From NCBI GenBank assembly GCA_031265535.1, contig JAISCO010000110.1, positions 1-10,187 on the forward strand: DNA of 10,187 nt, given 5' to 3'. A model generated the notes under the pieces. The model worked only from the letters and a program-made list of their open reading frames with translations. It was not told where the DNA came from and searched no databases. This stretch comes from Spirochaetaceae bacterium (GTDB lineage Bacteria > Spirochaetota > Spirochaetia > Treponematales > Breznakiellaceae). Positions 1 through 5,742 of this stretch are shown here, in pieces; the first letter of the stretch is position 1, and each line of letters opens with the position of its first letter. Both the position numbers and the translations under genes were made by a program.

Positions 1-99
1 AAACGTGCTCCCAGTGACGGTCCGCCTGGAGTAAAGACTATTTGGTTAGGGTTAATGAAACTCTACATCCTTCTGGCATACAGGAAGTACCTCTCATGA
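1..99 (+). CDS. IS4-type transposase, C-terminal end only (partial)
   Basis: Reading from base 1, 32 codons are open and end at TGA 97-99. The peptide contains SDGPPGVKTIWLGLMKLYIL, which resembles the conserved C-terminal tail of IS4-type DDE transposases (Pro-Gly, then a Trp-x-Gly-Leu core followed by a Leu-rich helix). The catalytic DDE residues would lie upstream, outside the window. The stop is followed within 2 nt by a 20-bp motif (101-120) that recurs at 3889-3908, which would fit an insertion-sequence end just outside the transposase gene. The match is from memory of the family and rests on a short tail, so the exact IS subgroup is not assigned. An unrelated open 3' end is the alternative. 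Confidence 0.6.
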   Translation, partial: KRAPSDGPPGVKTIWLGLMKLYILLAYRKYLS

Positions 100-125
100 A
101 TCTGTGGGTCAAGTGTAGACCAGGA

Positions 126-139
126 GGGGGGGGGGGGGG
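126..139 (+). repeat. G14 homopolymer tract 1
   Basis: Fourteen consecutive G, 27 nt after the transposase stop and 5 nt after the IS-end-like motif. It lies inside a 26-codon frame (ATG 96-98 overlapping the transposase stop as ATGA, ending TAA 174-176), but all three frames downstream close within about 40 nt, so no gene of size depends on it here. It is probably a hypermutable tract left in non-coding DNA. Confidence 0.9.
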
Positions 140-446
140 CACTTTTAGAAAATTTATGGTAAAAAGGAACGGTTAATAATGAGCAATTAACAGTTGAATC
201 GGTTTCAAATAAAAAGGGGAAGCGCAGTACACAAGGAAAAGGTAAAAGGGAAAAAGTAAAAATGAATTTCTTACCTCTTACTTCTTAACAAAAGGGGGAA
301 GCGCATTTATCCTAAACCGTTAAATTTTTGAAGTTTATGACAATTTTTTAGTCACTGCGCGGCAACATAGTTGCCGACCACTCGCTCCAAAGGTTTTTGC
401 TTTTGCGGTCTTGTCCTTTCTTATAGGGTAAAGCAGGCGGCAAATG

Positions 447-492
447 CGCAAACAAGTTTGCGTCAGGCAAAACAGTGCACCGCACTGTTTTG
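447..492. repeat. two adjacent perfect hairpins
   Basis: The first hairpin has arms CGCAAAC (447-453) and GTTTGCG (456-462) with a 2-nt loop. The second has 11-nt arms CAAAACAGTGC (468-478) and GCACTGTTTTG (482-492) with loop ACC. Only 5 nt separate them. No U-run follows on the + strand. A related broken CGCAAAC...GTTTGCG pair recurs around 9436-9457, so this may be a dispersed palindromic repeat unit. A small structured RNA or a terminator is possible but unsupported. Confidence 0.65.
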
Positions 493-698
493 TGCTACCC
501 CCACCCATTAACAATTAAAAGTGGTCAGTGGATAGTGGAGCGGAAAGCAAATAGAATCACTATATAGTGCTAAAAGTAAAACTGCTGGAAAAAAAGGGCC
601 GGGGGCGCTAAATTGCCAACAAAGAATGGCTAAAACAGCTCAAGTTTTGAGCAATTTGAATGAAAACTTATTCGACTTCTTCGACTTAGCGGTTTATT

Positions 699-721
699 CG
701 CAAAGTCTGGTTTAATACCCC
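699..721 (+). repeat. left copy of 23-bp inverted repeat
   Basis: The 23 bases starting CGCAAAGTCTGG and ending AATACCCC are the exact reverse complement of 3917-3939. After one mismatch, two further bases also match. The pair faces inward around a 3.2-kb block holding the DUF2953 gene, the lipoprotein and the toxin-antitoxin pair. Confidence 0.9.
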
Positions 722-756
722 GCCGCAGAGAGCAGCTTCATTAGGGGCGGCATTCG

Positions 757-1263
757 ATGGTAATGTGGAAATATGTACCGGGAAATGTATGCGGGGGCGC
801 TATGATTTTTTTTATTTTGGGCGCTGCCTGTATACTGTGTTTTTTTGCGCTGCCGCTTAGGTTTGATATACAGGGTGAAAATGTTTTGCGTATTCGCGTT
901 CATTACCTTTGTTTTAGCTTCAATTTTAACGGTTTGTTGAAGAAAAGGACGCGGAAACATTTTGTGTTGGAAGATTTTACTAAAAATCTTGGAATGTGTG
1001 TTTCTTTCGTGCGGCATCCTATGCGAGTTATGCGTTTTCGCCTAAAAGTGCTTTTTTCAACCGGAGACGCGGCAGAAACAGCGTTGCTGCATGGTTTTCT
1101 TTGTGCGTTTTTTCGTGCCTTATATCCGCGTATTAGTGCCTGTAAGCCTGAAATTATTCTGTCGCCTTGCTTTTCGTCCTATGATAAGCTGTCTATTGAT
1201 TGCGATATAAGTTTTTCGCTTCCCATGCTCATGTTTTTAGCAAGAGCCTGCTCCCCGCGCTAA
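757..1263 (+). CDS. DUF2953-type membrane-anchored protein
   Basis: A 168-residue protein with one N-terminal hydrophobic segment (about residues 17-34, IFFILGAACILCFFALPL) followed by a basic, beta-rich region. The C-terminal part (VLFSTGDAAETALLHG, then KPEIILSPCFSSYDKL and a hydrophobic end) fits DUF2953, the family of Bacillus YtfI: a GTGDAA-like turn, a small-residue helix, then P-x-F. The function of that family is not established. The start at 757 has AGGGG (743-747) 9 nt upstream; ATG 802, after GGGGGCG, would begin directly at the membrane segment and is a real alternative. It stands alone, 236 nt ahead of the lipoprotein. Family match is from memory, with no search. Confidence 0.7.
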   Translation: MVMWKYVPGNVCGGAMIFFILGAACILCFFALPLRFDIQGENVLRIRVHYLCFSFNFNGLLKKRTRKHFVLEDFTKNLGMCVSFVRHPMRVMRFRLKVLFSTGDAAETALLHGFLCAFFRALYPRISACKPEIILSPCFSSYDKLSIDCDISFSLPMLMFLARACSPR

Positions 1264-1421
1264 GAGCGTCCTCCTTCTTCATTGTTCCTTCTTCCCTTTT
1301 CTGTTTGTCCGCTGATTGCGCCATAAATGGCGACTGATTACGCGAATTACGCCCGCTCCGATCAGTTTAGCGCCGATTCCTCATTCCTCATTGCTAATTG
1401 TTAATTGTTAATTTTACTTCA

Positions 1422-1451
1422 TTGACGATTTCGCGCAATTTTTGGTATATT
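1422..1451 (+). promoter_or_regulatory. candidate sigma70 promoter for the lipoprotein gene
   Basis: TTGACG (1422-1427), an 18-nt spacer and TATATT (1446-1451) preceded by TGG, an extended -10 look. The start site would fall near 1458, giving a leader of about 42 nt. AGGGG (1489-1493) lies 6 nt before ATG 1500. Just upstream is an AT-rich tandem of TTAATTG-like units (about 1391-1415). Confidence 0.5.
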
Positions 1452-1499
1452 ATAACTGTACGGTTTATAAACTGTGAATCTCATTTATAGGGGCGCTTT

Positions 1500-2915
1500 A
1501 TGAAAAATACACAAGAAAGCCGGGGCGGACATTCCGCGGTATTTTCGTTTTTATTTCTTAGGTACACGGCTAAGACGGGGGGGGGGGGGGTAGTTTTTAA
1601 CGTTCTCCCAAGGGCGGCGGCGATAGCTGTGTTAGCCGCGGCGCTCGTTTTCGCGGGCTGCGGATTAGGCCGTCAGCCGGAAGAATATATGCTTGAAAAC
1701 CCGCAAGAAATTGAAAGCCCAAACAAAATTACGATTAGTCCCAATGAAGTGTTCGTAGCGCCGGGCGGTAAGTATTCGTCTTTTAAAGTAGCGCCCGCCA
1801 ATGGGGGCGTAAGCTGGTATATCATAGGTCAGGATCAAGAACAAACCAGTACGCACTTTGCGAAGAGCGTTCTGGATGTGGACGAGGGAGAGACCGCAAG
1901 CTCCCTGACCGTTTACGCAAGGTTAAGCGCCGACACGAGCATAAAAAGCAATGAAGTAACTGTTCACATAACGACCCCCCTCGTCCACCTGAGGCTGTAT
2001 GTGAGTTCCAACGGTAACGACACCAGCGGCGTTGGAACAGAGGCCAAGCCTTTCGCGACAATAGGGAAGGCGCTGGAAAAAGTGGCGACGATTTATGCCG
2101 ATTCCAGTAATCCCTGGCCGTTAATAGAGGGAGAGGGGGCGACGGAGAAAAAATCTGCCGAAATCATTCTGCTGGGCCCGGTAACGTCAGCGTCATCAGC
2201 CACATTAGCCGGGAATTATCCGCCCCTTACCCTGCGCGCCAAGACATCCAACCCCAGTGGGGGAGACCTAATCCTGACCGAGGAGTCCAGCCTCGTAACT
2301 ATGGACACGGACGTAACACTGACGCTGCGGAACATCACCCTGAAGGGCAGGGGACTGAGCGGGGGAAACTCAAACCCCCTTGTTACGGTGTCCAACGGGC
2401 ATCTTGTCCTTAAAGACGGCGCGATTATCACAGGTAATAATAATAGTCATACCGCCGGTGGAGTGTATGTGACCGGCGAAACCTTAACGATGATGCAAGG
2501 TGGAGCCATCAGCGGGAATAAGGGCAGCGAAGGTGGCGGGGTAGGTGTGACGAACGGAATCTTCATTATGCAAGGCGGAACCATCAACGGAAATGAGTGC
2601 ACCGGCAGCGCCGGCGGGGTGAATGTGGCGACAACCGGAACCTTCACGATGCAAGGCGGAACCATCAGCGGGAATAAGAGCAGCGAAGGCGGCGGGGTAC
2701 GTGTGGCCGGCAATGGAGTCTTCACCAAGTCCGGCAGCAGCATTATTTACGGGGGGGACGAGGGGGACGACTTGTCGAACAAAGCGGATGATAACAAAGG
2801 CAACGCGGTTTATATCAACCGCGACCCCACGTTTTGGAGCCGCAACTCGACGGCAGGGGCGGGCGTTGACCTGGACAGCACAAAAGACGATTCCGCTGGC
2901 GGCTGGGTTCAGTAG
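1500..2915 (+). CDS. phase-variable beta-helix surface lipoprotein (ON as read)
   Basis: A 471-residue putative lipoprotein. A hydrophobic stretch (residues about 38-53) ends in lipobox VFAGC with Cys54 as the lipidation site; the n-region is unusually long because it includes a Gly run coded by a G14 tract. After Cys54 comes an Ig-like region (about 70-160, with TISPNEVFVAPGG), then YVSSNGNDTSGVGTEAKPF (about 165-185), a motif often found ahead of right-handed parallel beta-helices, then coils of the F-x-MQGGxIxGN...GGGVxV type (about 305-410). It probably sits at the cell surface; ligand unknown. The start is set by AGGGG at 1489-1493. As read, frame is kept through the tract, but 13 or 15 G would give a stop at once. 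No good start exists between tract and lipobox; an in-frame GTG near 1629 lacks a Shine-Dalgarno. Confidence 0.82.
   Translation: MKNTQESRGGHSAVFSFLFLRYTAKTGGGGVVFNVLPRAAAIAVLAAALVFAGCGLGRQPEEYMLENPQEIESPNKITISPNEVFVAPGGKYSSFKVAPANGGVSWYIIGQDQEQTSTHFAKSVLDVDEGETASSLTVYARLSADTSIKSNEVTVHITTPLVHLRLYVSSNGNDTSGVGTEAKPFATIGKALEKVATIYADSSNPWPLIEGEGATEKKSAEIILLGPVTSASSATLAGNYPPLTLRAKTSNPSGGDLILTEESSLVTMDTDVTLTLRNITLKGRGLSGGNSNPLVTVSNGHLVLKDGAIITGNNNSHTAGGVYVTGETLTMMQGGAISGNKGSEGGGVGVTNGIFIMQGGTINGNECTGSAGGVNVATTGTFTMQGGTISGNKSSEGGGVRVAGNGVFTKSGSSIIYGGDEGDDLSNKADDNKGNAVYINRDPTFWSRNSTAGAGVDLDSTKDDSAGGWVQ
1577..1590 (+). repeat. G14 tract 2, inside the lipoprotein coding region
   Basis: Fourteen G, 77 nt after the lipoprotein ATG, between the start codon and the lipid signal. 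With 14 G the codons run ACG, four GGG, GTA and stay open. With 13 G the next codon is TAG. With 15 G it reads GGT AGT TTT TAA. Both off frames therefore close within four codons, making a clean translational switch. Confidence 0.95.
2493..2725 (+). repeat. in-gene tandem beta-helix coil repeats
   Basis: ATGCAAGG(C/T)GGA(A/G)CCATCA begins at 2493, 2568 and 2649, giving units of 75 and 81 nt (25 and 27 codons). Units 1 and 3 are close to identical over about 45 nt (GGAATAAG(G/A)GCAGCGAAGG), unit 2 is more diverged, and a decayed fourth follows. Each encodes one coil of the lipoprotein beta-helix. The high DNA identity between units 1 and 3 suggests recent duplication or conversion. Confidence 0.8.
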
Positions 2916-2931
2916 ACGTAAGCAGCTAGCT

Positions 2932-2951
2932 GGCCCGGCGCCCGCCGGGCC
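2932..2951 (+). terminator. GC hairpin after the lipoprotein gene
   Basis: Perfect 9-bp arms GGCCCGGCG (2932-2940) and CGCCGGGCC (2943-2951) with a 2-nt loop, starting 17 nt past the stop. The following TCCGTTTCC is only weakly T-rich, so a factor-independent terminator is possible but not typical. Confidence 0.45.
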
Positions 2952-3089
2952 TCCGTTTCCGCCCCCATCTCCGGTAAAAAGGTACAATTCTTGACATAAA
3001 ACACCAAATCCCCGCCTGCCCCTTTTAACGGCGGCCTTAACGGATGGCCCATGCTAAAATGAGAATTGCTGATCGGCTTTCCTAAAAAA

Positions 3090-3118
3090 TTGACAAGATG
3101 AAAAATATGTTATACAAT
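3090..3118 (+). promoter_or_regulatory. strong sigma70-like promoter of the toxin-antitoxin pair
   Basis: Consensus TTGACA (3090-3095), a 17-nt spacer and TACAAT (3113-3118). The -10 overlaps a possible ATG at 3117, and transcription would begin near 3125, right at ATG 3126. The mRNA would then be leaderless or nearly so, which decides against the 3117 start. An alternative -10, TATACA (3111-3116), has a short 15-nt spacer. Confidence 0.65.
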
Positions 3119-3125
3119 GTACAAT

Positions 3126-3518
3126 ATGGAATTAATGATTGATGCGAGCGTGCTAATTTGTATTATTCTTAATGAACCGGAAAAGAAAAAAGTTATTTCT
3201 TTGACGGAAGAAACGGAACTTGTTTCGCCGGAAATTATTTCATTTGAGATTGGCAACGCATTATCCAGAATGTACAAAAAGCATAGATTAAATGAAGAAC
3301 AGATAGTAAAAAGTTATGAATTATTTGAGACATTGCCTTTGCGTTTTGTTAAAGTGGATATGGCAAAAGCGCTAAAATTGTCATGCAAATATAGTATTTA
3401 TGCGTATGACGCATATTATTTAGAAACGGCATATAGATTAAAATTGCCTTTATTAACACTAGACGTATTGATGAAAAATACTGGAAAACATATAAATATT
3501 GATATTTTGGAGGTATAA
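3126..3518 (+). CDS. PIN-domain (VapC-like) toxin ribonuclease
   Basis: A 130-residue PIN-domain protein beginning MELMIDASVLICIILNEPE, the usual opening of VapC-family Mg2+-dependent RNases that cleave tRNA or other RNA to stop growth. The expected acidic residues are present: Asp6 (IDAS), Glu41 (FEIGNAL), Asp95 (YDAYYLE) and Asp113 (TLD). Length is normal for the family. I chose ATG 3126 because the promoter -10 overlaps the in-frame ATG at 3117; ATG 3135 is less likely. No Shine-Dalgarno precedes it, consistent with leaderless translation. Its stop (3516-3518) lies 1 nt before the antitoxin ATG, so the pair is one transcript with the toxin first, opposite to the usual vapBC order. The gene is more AT-rich than its neighbours, which fits transfer. 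Confidence 0.87.
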   Translation: MELMIDASVLICIILNEPEKKKVISLTEETELVSPEIISFEIGNALSRMYKKHRLNEEQIVKSYELFETLPLRFVKVDMAKALKLSCKYSIYAYDAYYLETAYRLKLPLLTLDVLMKNTGKHINIDILEV

Positions 3519-3519
3519 T

Positions 3520-3768
3520 ATGAGGATATATAAATACTCGGAGGCTCGCCAGAATTTTTCCACAGTTTTGAACACCGCACTAAAAGAAGAAGTAATAATT
3601 ACCCGAAAGGATGGCAATAGATTCAGATTAGCCGCGATAGATAAAAAAAACAAAAAATCGCCTTTAGATGTAGAAGGAATAGATACGGATATTACAACCG
3701 GAGAAATAATAGATGTGATAAGGGAATGTAGGGAAGGAAGCGATTATTTTAAAAATAAGTACAAATGA
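3520..3768 (+). CDS. Phd/YefM-type antitoxin partner of the PIN toxin
   Basis: An 82-residue protein. The N-terminal half (YKYSEARQNFSTVLNTALKE, then VIITRKDGNRFRLAAI) follows the Phd/YefM antitoxin pattern: a helix with S-x-x-R-x-x-F, then a beta strand ending in a basic Asp-Gly turn. That half normally binds the operator DNA, while the charged C-terminal tail (EIIDVIRECREGSDYF) would wrap the PIN toxin. Start is fixed by GGAGG (3509-3513), 6 nt before ATG 3520, inside the end of the toxin gene. This strong site, against none for the toxin, would favour excess antitoxin from a shared transcript. The family usually represses its own promoter. Confidence 0.82.
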   Translation: MRIYKYSEARQNFSTVLNTALKEEVIITRKDGNRFRLAAIDKKNKKSPLDVEGIDTDITTGEIIDVIRECREGSDYFKNKYK

Positions 3769-3878
3769 CCCTCTGCGACGAGCGATGTTATCAATGCCCC
3801 CCCCCCCCCCTCCCCTATAACCTGATTACCTTATTATATCATGGTATCTTGGTTTTAGAAAATCTTTTCGCTTGTTAG
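3765..3878 (+). other. short open frame across the C14 tract, doubtful as a gene
   Basis: ATG 3765 overlaps the antitoxin stop as ATGA and opens a 37-codon frame that crosses the C14 tract and ends at TAG 3876-3878. There is no Shine-Dalgarno, and the product (MTLCDERCYQC, prolines, then a short hydrophobic end) resembles nothing I know. It is noted because the same arrangement, ATGA then a 14-base tract, occurs at 96-176. It could be a remnant of a disrupted gene. Confidence 0.15.
3797..3810 (+). repeat. C14 homopolymer tract 3 (G14 on -)
   Basis: Fourteen C, 28 nt after the antitoxin stop, in the gap between the convergent toxin-antitoxin pair and radical SAM gene. No long gene frame depends on it. 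It may be a relic of a former phase-variable gene. Confidence 0.92.
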
Positions 3879-3888
3879 TATAAACAAT

Positions 3889-3908
3889 TCTGTGGGTTAA
3901 GTGTAGCC
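3889..3908 (+). repeat. IS-end-like motif, second copy
   Basis: TCTGTGGGTTAAGTGTAGCC matches 101-120 (TCTGTGGGTCAAGTGTAGAC) at 18 of 20 positions, same orientation. The first copy lies directly after an IS4-type transposase stop, so this one could be a solo insertion-sequence end left after deletion. No transposase frame is recognisable before it. Confidence 0.55.
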
Positions 3909-3916
3909 TGAAGGGT

Positions 3917-3939
3917 GGGGTATTAAACCAGACTTTGCG
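3917..3939 (-). repeat. right copy of 23-bp inverted repeat
   Basis: Exact reverse complement of 699-721. It ends 11 nt from the radical SAM stop and shares its last three bases with the hairpin at 3937-3964. Confidence 0.9.
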
Positions 3940-3964
3940 CAAAAAATTATCAAGTTTTTTGCGC
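3937..3964 (-). terminator. hairpin over the radical SAM stop codon
   Basis: Perfect 10-nt arms GCGCAAAAAA (3937-3946) and TTTTTTGCGC (3955-3964) with an 8-nt loop containing the radical SAM stop. On the - strand the arm carries six T, so it may end the oad operon transcript, although the T run is within the stem rather than after it. Confidence 0.4.
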
Positions 3965-4899
3965 GGCCCATTCTGATATTTCTTTCCTGGATGTCCGCCA
4001 TTCCGATACTGTTCCGCCATTCGTGCAGAAACGGCAAAATGGCGCCGGATTACACAGGAATTCAAAAATTTCATCCATACATTTGGCTTCATAAATATCA
4101 ATATAATCTTTTTGAGAAAGCTCAAGATTTTGAGAAAAATATTCGTTGAATATATCTATATTCGCGGATGTCGGGCATTGATATATTTTGCCTTTCCGCA
4201 AATTTGCGCATGAATTCGCGGCGCCGCATTTTCTGAATGCTTCATAACAATCTTGCCCGCCTTCAAGGTCTAATTCAAATTTTGCCATTGTCCGGTCTGT
4301 AGCGCCGTTATCGTATGTCAATTTTATTTTATGCTTTAGCGCCAGCGCCTTAACTGCCTCATAATCTAAATTGATTGGATAATAACTTATGTATATTCCA
4401 ATATTGTATTTTGAGCAGGCATTCCAAAATTCTTCGCTCTGTTTAAGCAGCAGAGTCCCATTTGTAACAATCTGTATTTTACACTGTGGAAAACATTCCC
4501 GCGCAATGCGTACAATGTTAGGTATTTCACCATTCAACAAGGGCTCGCCGCCCATCAATCTTAAGTGCGTTATTTTATCAGCGCCCAATTCAGCCAGGCG
4601 CTTAAAATCATTTTCGTACTGAACAATGTCAACAAATTTAGCCTTGGAAAGCGGTGAATAATGGCTGCAATAAGCGCAGTTCAAATTACAATGGTCGGCA
4701 ATATGCATCTCAAGATACAGCCCGCCTTTTTTCCGGAATTTGCCGTATCTTTTATGATAAAAAGCATACAATTTTTCAGCTAATACTATCTCGAAAGGCA
4801 GCTTTTTATATATCTTTCTTAGATGATTTACTATTTCAGTAAGCAGGCTGCTTTTTTGGGATTCACCGGTATTGTGGGGGGGGGGGGGGTAGTTTTCAT
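3950..4899 (-). CDS. radical SAM/SPASM-like protein, phase-variable, OFF as read
   Basis: The start is ATG 4899-4897, with AAGGA (4910-4906) 6 nt upstream and 2 nt after the HAD stop. It reads MKTTPPPP into a C14 tract (4889-4876). With 14 C the frame stops at TAG 4833-4831 after 22 residues; with 15 or 12 C it joins the long open frame to 3950, giving about 316 residues. In that product the radical SAM motif CNLNCAYC (Cys71, 75, 78) binds the 4Fe-4S cluster that cleaves S-adenosylmethionine, and GGEP (117-120) binds its methionine part. Later Cys residues (DCYEAFRKC, SCANLRKGKIYQC, FCRFC) suggest auxiliary cluster sites as in SPASM proteins. Similar proteins occur in surface polysaccharide loci; the substrate is unknown. 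TTG 4771 begins inside the conserved region and is an unlikely start. Confidence 0.85.
4876..4889 (+). repeat. G14 tract 4 (C14 in the radical SAM 5' coding end)
   Basis: Ten nucleotides after the A of the radical SAM ATG on the - strand. Fourteen C puts ATG 4899 out of frame with the body of the gene; 13 or 16 C gives a stop at TGA 4865-4863; 15 or 12 C restores the gene. On the + strand it is followed by TAGTTTT, as is tract 2. Confidence 0.95.
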
Positions 4900-4901
4900 A
4901 A

Positions 4902-5738
4902 TTATTCCTTAAATATATGTGGATTACCGTTCAGCACGTATTGTTCAATAACGCGGGCAATCCCGTCTTCGTCGTTTGATTTTTCGGTAACCAGCTTTGC
5001 CGCTTTTTTTATGCGCTCATCGCCGTTACGCATTGCGATACCCAAGCCGGCCCAGCGTATCATGGCTTCATCATTCATGGAATCGCCCGCCGCCATAACC
5101 GCGTCCTGTTCTATCCCCAACAGTGCGGCTACTTTGGCAAGGGCCGTTCCTTTATCGGTTTCCGGCGGCAGTATCTCAAGATAGTATGGTTTGCTGGTAA
5201 AAATCGTTACTTCATCGCCTACAAAATTCCGCAGTATCACTTCCAACTGCCGCAGTAACATGGGATCGCCCGGTATAACAAGCTTGTGGCAGCCGGACGA
5301 TACCATTTCTCTAAAGTTATCAGGGATAGTCTGATGCATTCCGGTAAGTTTTTTTTCATAAACGGCAAATTCATTATTGCGTGAAACATAAGCTAGATCG
5401 CCTTCATATATCTGGACCGCAAAACCTTCGGCATCAGCTAGATCAAAAGCGGCAAGCGCGGGTTTGGGCGGCAGTGTAGCTTGATAGACTATTTTGCCTG
5501 TCGCCGCTTCTTGTATTATGGAACCATTGCCGCAAATCAGGTAGCTGTTATTTTTTTGCAAGGATAAAATTTTCGCGTAATGATATACCGATTTATACAC
5601 GCGCCCCGACGCCAGAACTATATTGATGCCTGCCGCGAGACAGCGTTTTATCGCTTTTCGTGTACGGAACGATATGCTTAAATCTGTCCGCAGCAGCGTG
5701 TCGTCAAGGTCCAGGGCAATCAGGCGTATGGGCGTCAT
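4902..5738 (-). CDS. Cof-type HAD-IIB sugar-phosphate phosphatase
   Basis: A 278-residue HAD hydrolase of the Cof/YidA type. Motif I is DLDDT with Asp10 as nucleophile and Asp12 as acid/base; motif II is Ser44 (LASGR); motif III is Lys196 (DKGTAL); motif IV is GDSMND (218-223), which binds Mg2+. The cap between motifs II and III is of the C2B kind. Such enzymes remove phosphate from sugar phosphates, nucleotides or flavin precursors; the substrate here cannot be told from sequence. Length is normal. It begins 4 nt after the oadB stop and ends 2 nt before the radical SAM ATG, so it is translated within the oad operon. The site before its ATG (GGTTAAG) is weak, suggesting coupling. A link to decarboxylase function is not known. 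Confidence 0.9.
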   Translation of the reverse strand: MTPIRLIALDLDDTLLRTDLSISFRTRKAIKRCLAAGINIVLASGRVYKSVYHYAKILSLQKNNSYLICGNGSIIQEAATGKIVYQATLPPKPALAAFDLADAEGFAVQIYEGDLAYVSRNNEFAVYEKKLTGMHQTIPDNFREMVSSGCHKLVIPGDPMLLRQLEVILRNFVGDEVTIFTSKPYYLEILPPETDKGTALAKVAALLGIEQDAVMAAGDSMNDEAMIRWAGLGIAMRNGDERIKKAAKLVTEKSNDEDGIARVIEQYVLNGNPHIFKE

Positions 5739-5742
5739 TTTC

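Larger units (their letters stand above)
100..756. other. gene-poor, repeat-rich intergenic region
   Basis: I see no convincing gene here. It holds the IS-end-like motif (101-120), the G14 tract (126-139), a purine-rich AAGG/TAAAA-type stretch (234-263) similar to ones at 9321-9352 and 9497-9527, a short duplicated motif AAAGGGG(G)AAGCGCA (about 212-226 and 291-305), two adjacent hairpins (447-492), a degenerate duplication of TTCGACTT (about 671-688) and the left copy of a 23-bp inverted repeat (699-721). The density of short repeats points to accessory, rearranged DNA. Confidence 0.6.

Noticed and set aside
712..1017. 101-codon - strand frame opposite the DUF2953 gene
   Set aside because: Low-complexity basic protein with no recognisable domain or ribosome site; the + strand frame has a membrane segment and a family match.
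2493..2725. Regularly spaced repeats as a CRISPR array
   Set aside because: Units are in frame, encode beta-helix coils and lack unique spacers of constant length.
2447..2987. Long - strand frames (98 and 167 codons) opposite the lipoprotein repeats
   Set aside because: Their internal repeats are only mirror images of the beta-helix coil repeats, and no start signal or known domain is seen.
2623..2994. 123-codon + strand frame overlapping the lipoprotein end
   Set aside because: Out-of-frame shadow of the GC-rich coil region; starts inside the lipoprotein and has no Shine-Dalgarno.
3826..4125. 99-codon - strand frame overlapping the radical SAM 3' end
   Set aside because: Begins inside the radical SAM gene in another frame and runs into the repeat region; no domain.
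4876..4889. Radical SAM gene as a plain pseudogene from a sequencing error
   Set aside because: The only lesion is a one-base frame offset at a 14-C run next to the start, with the rest intact. Phase variation explains it better, though an error in tract length cannot be excluded without reads.
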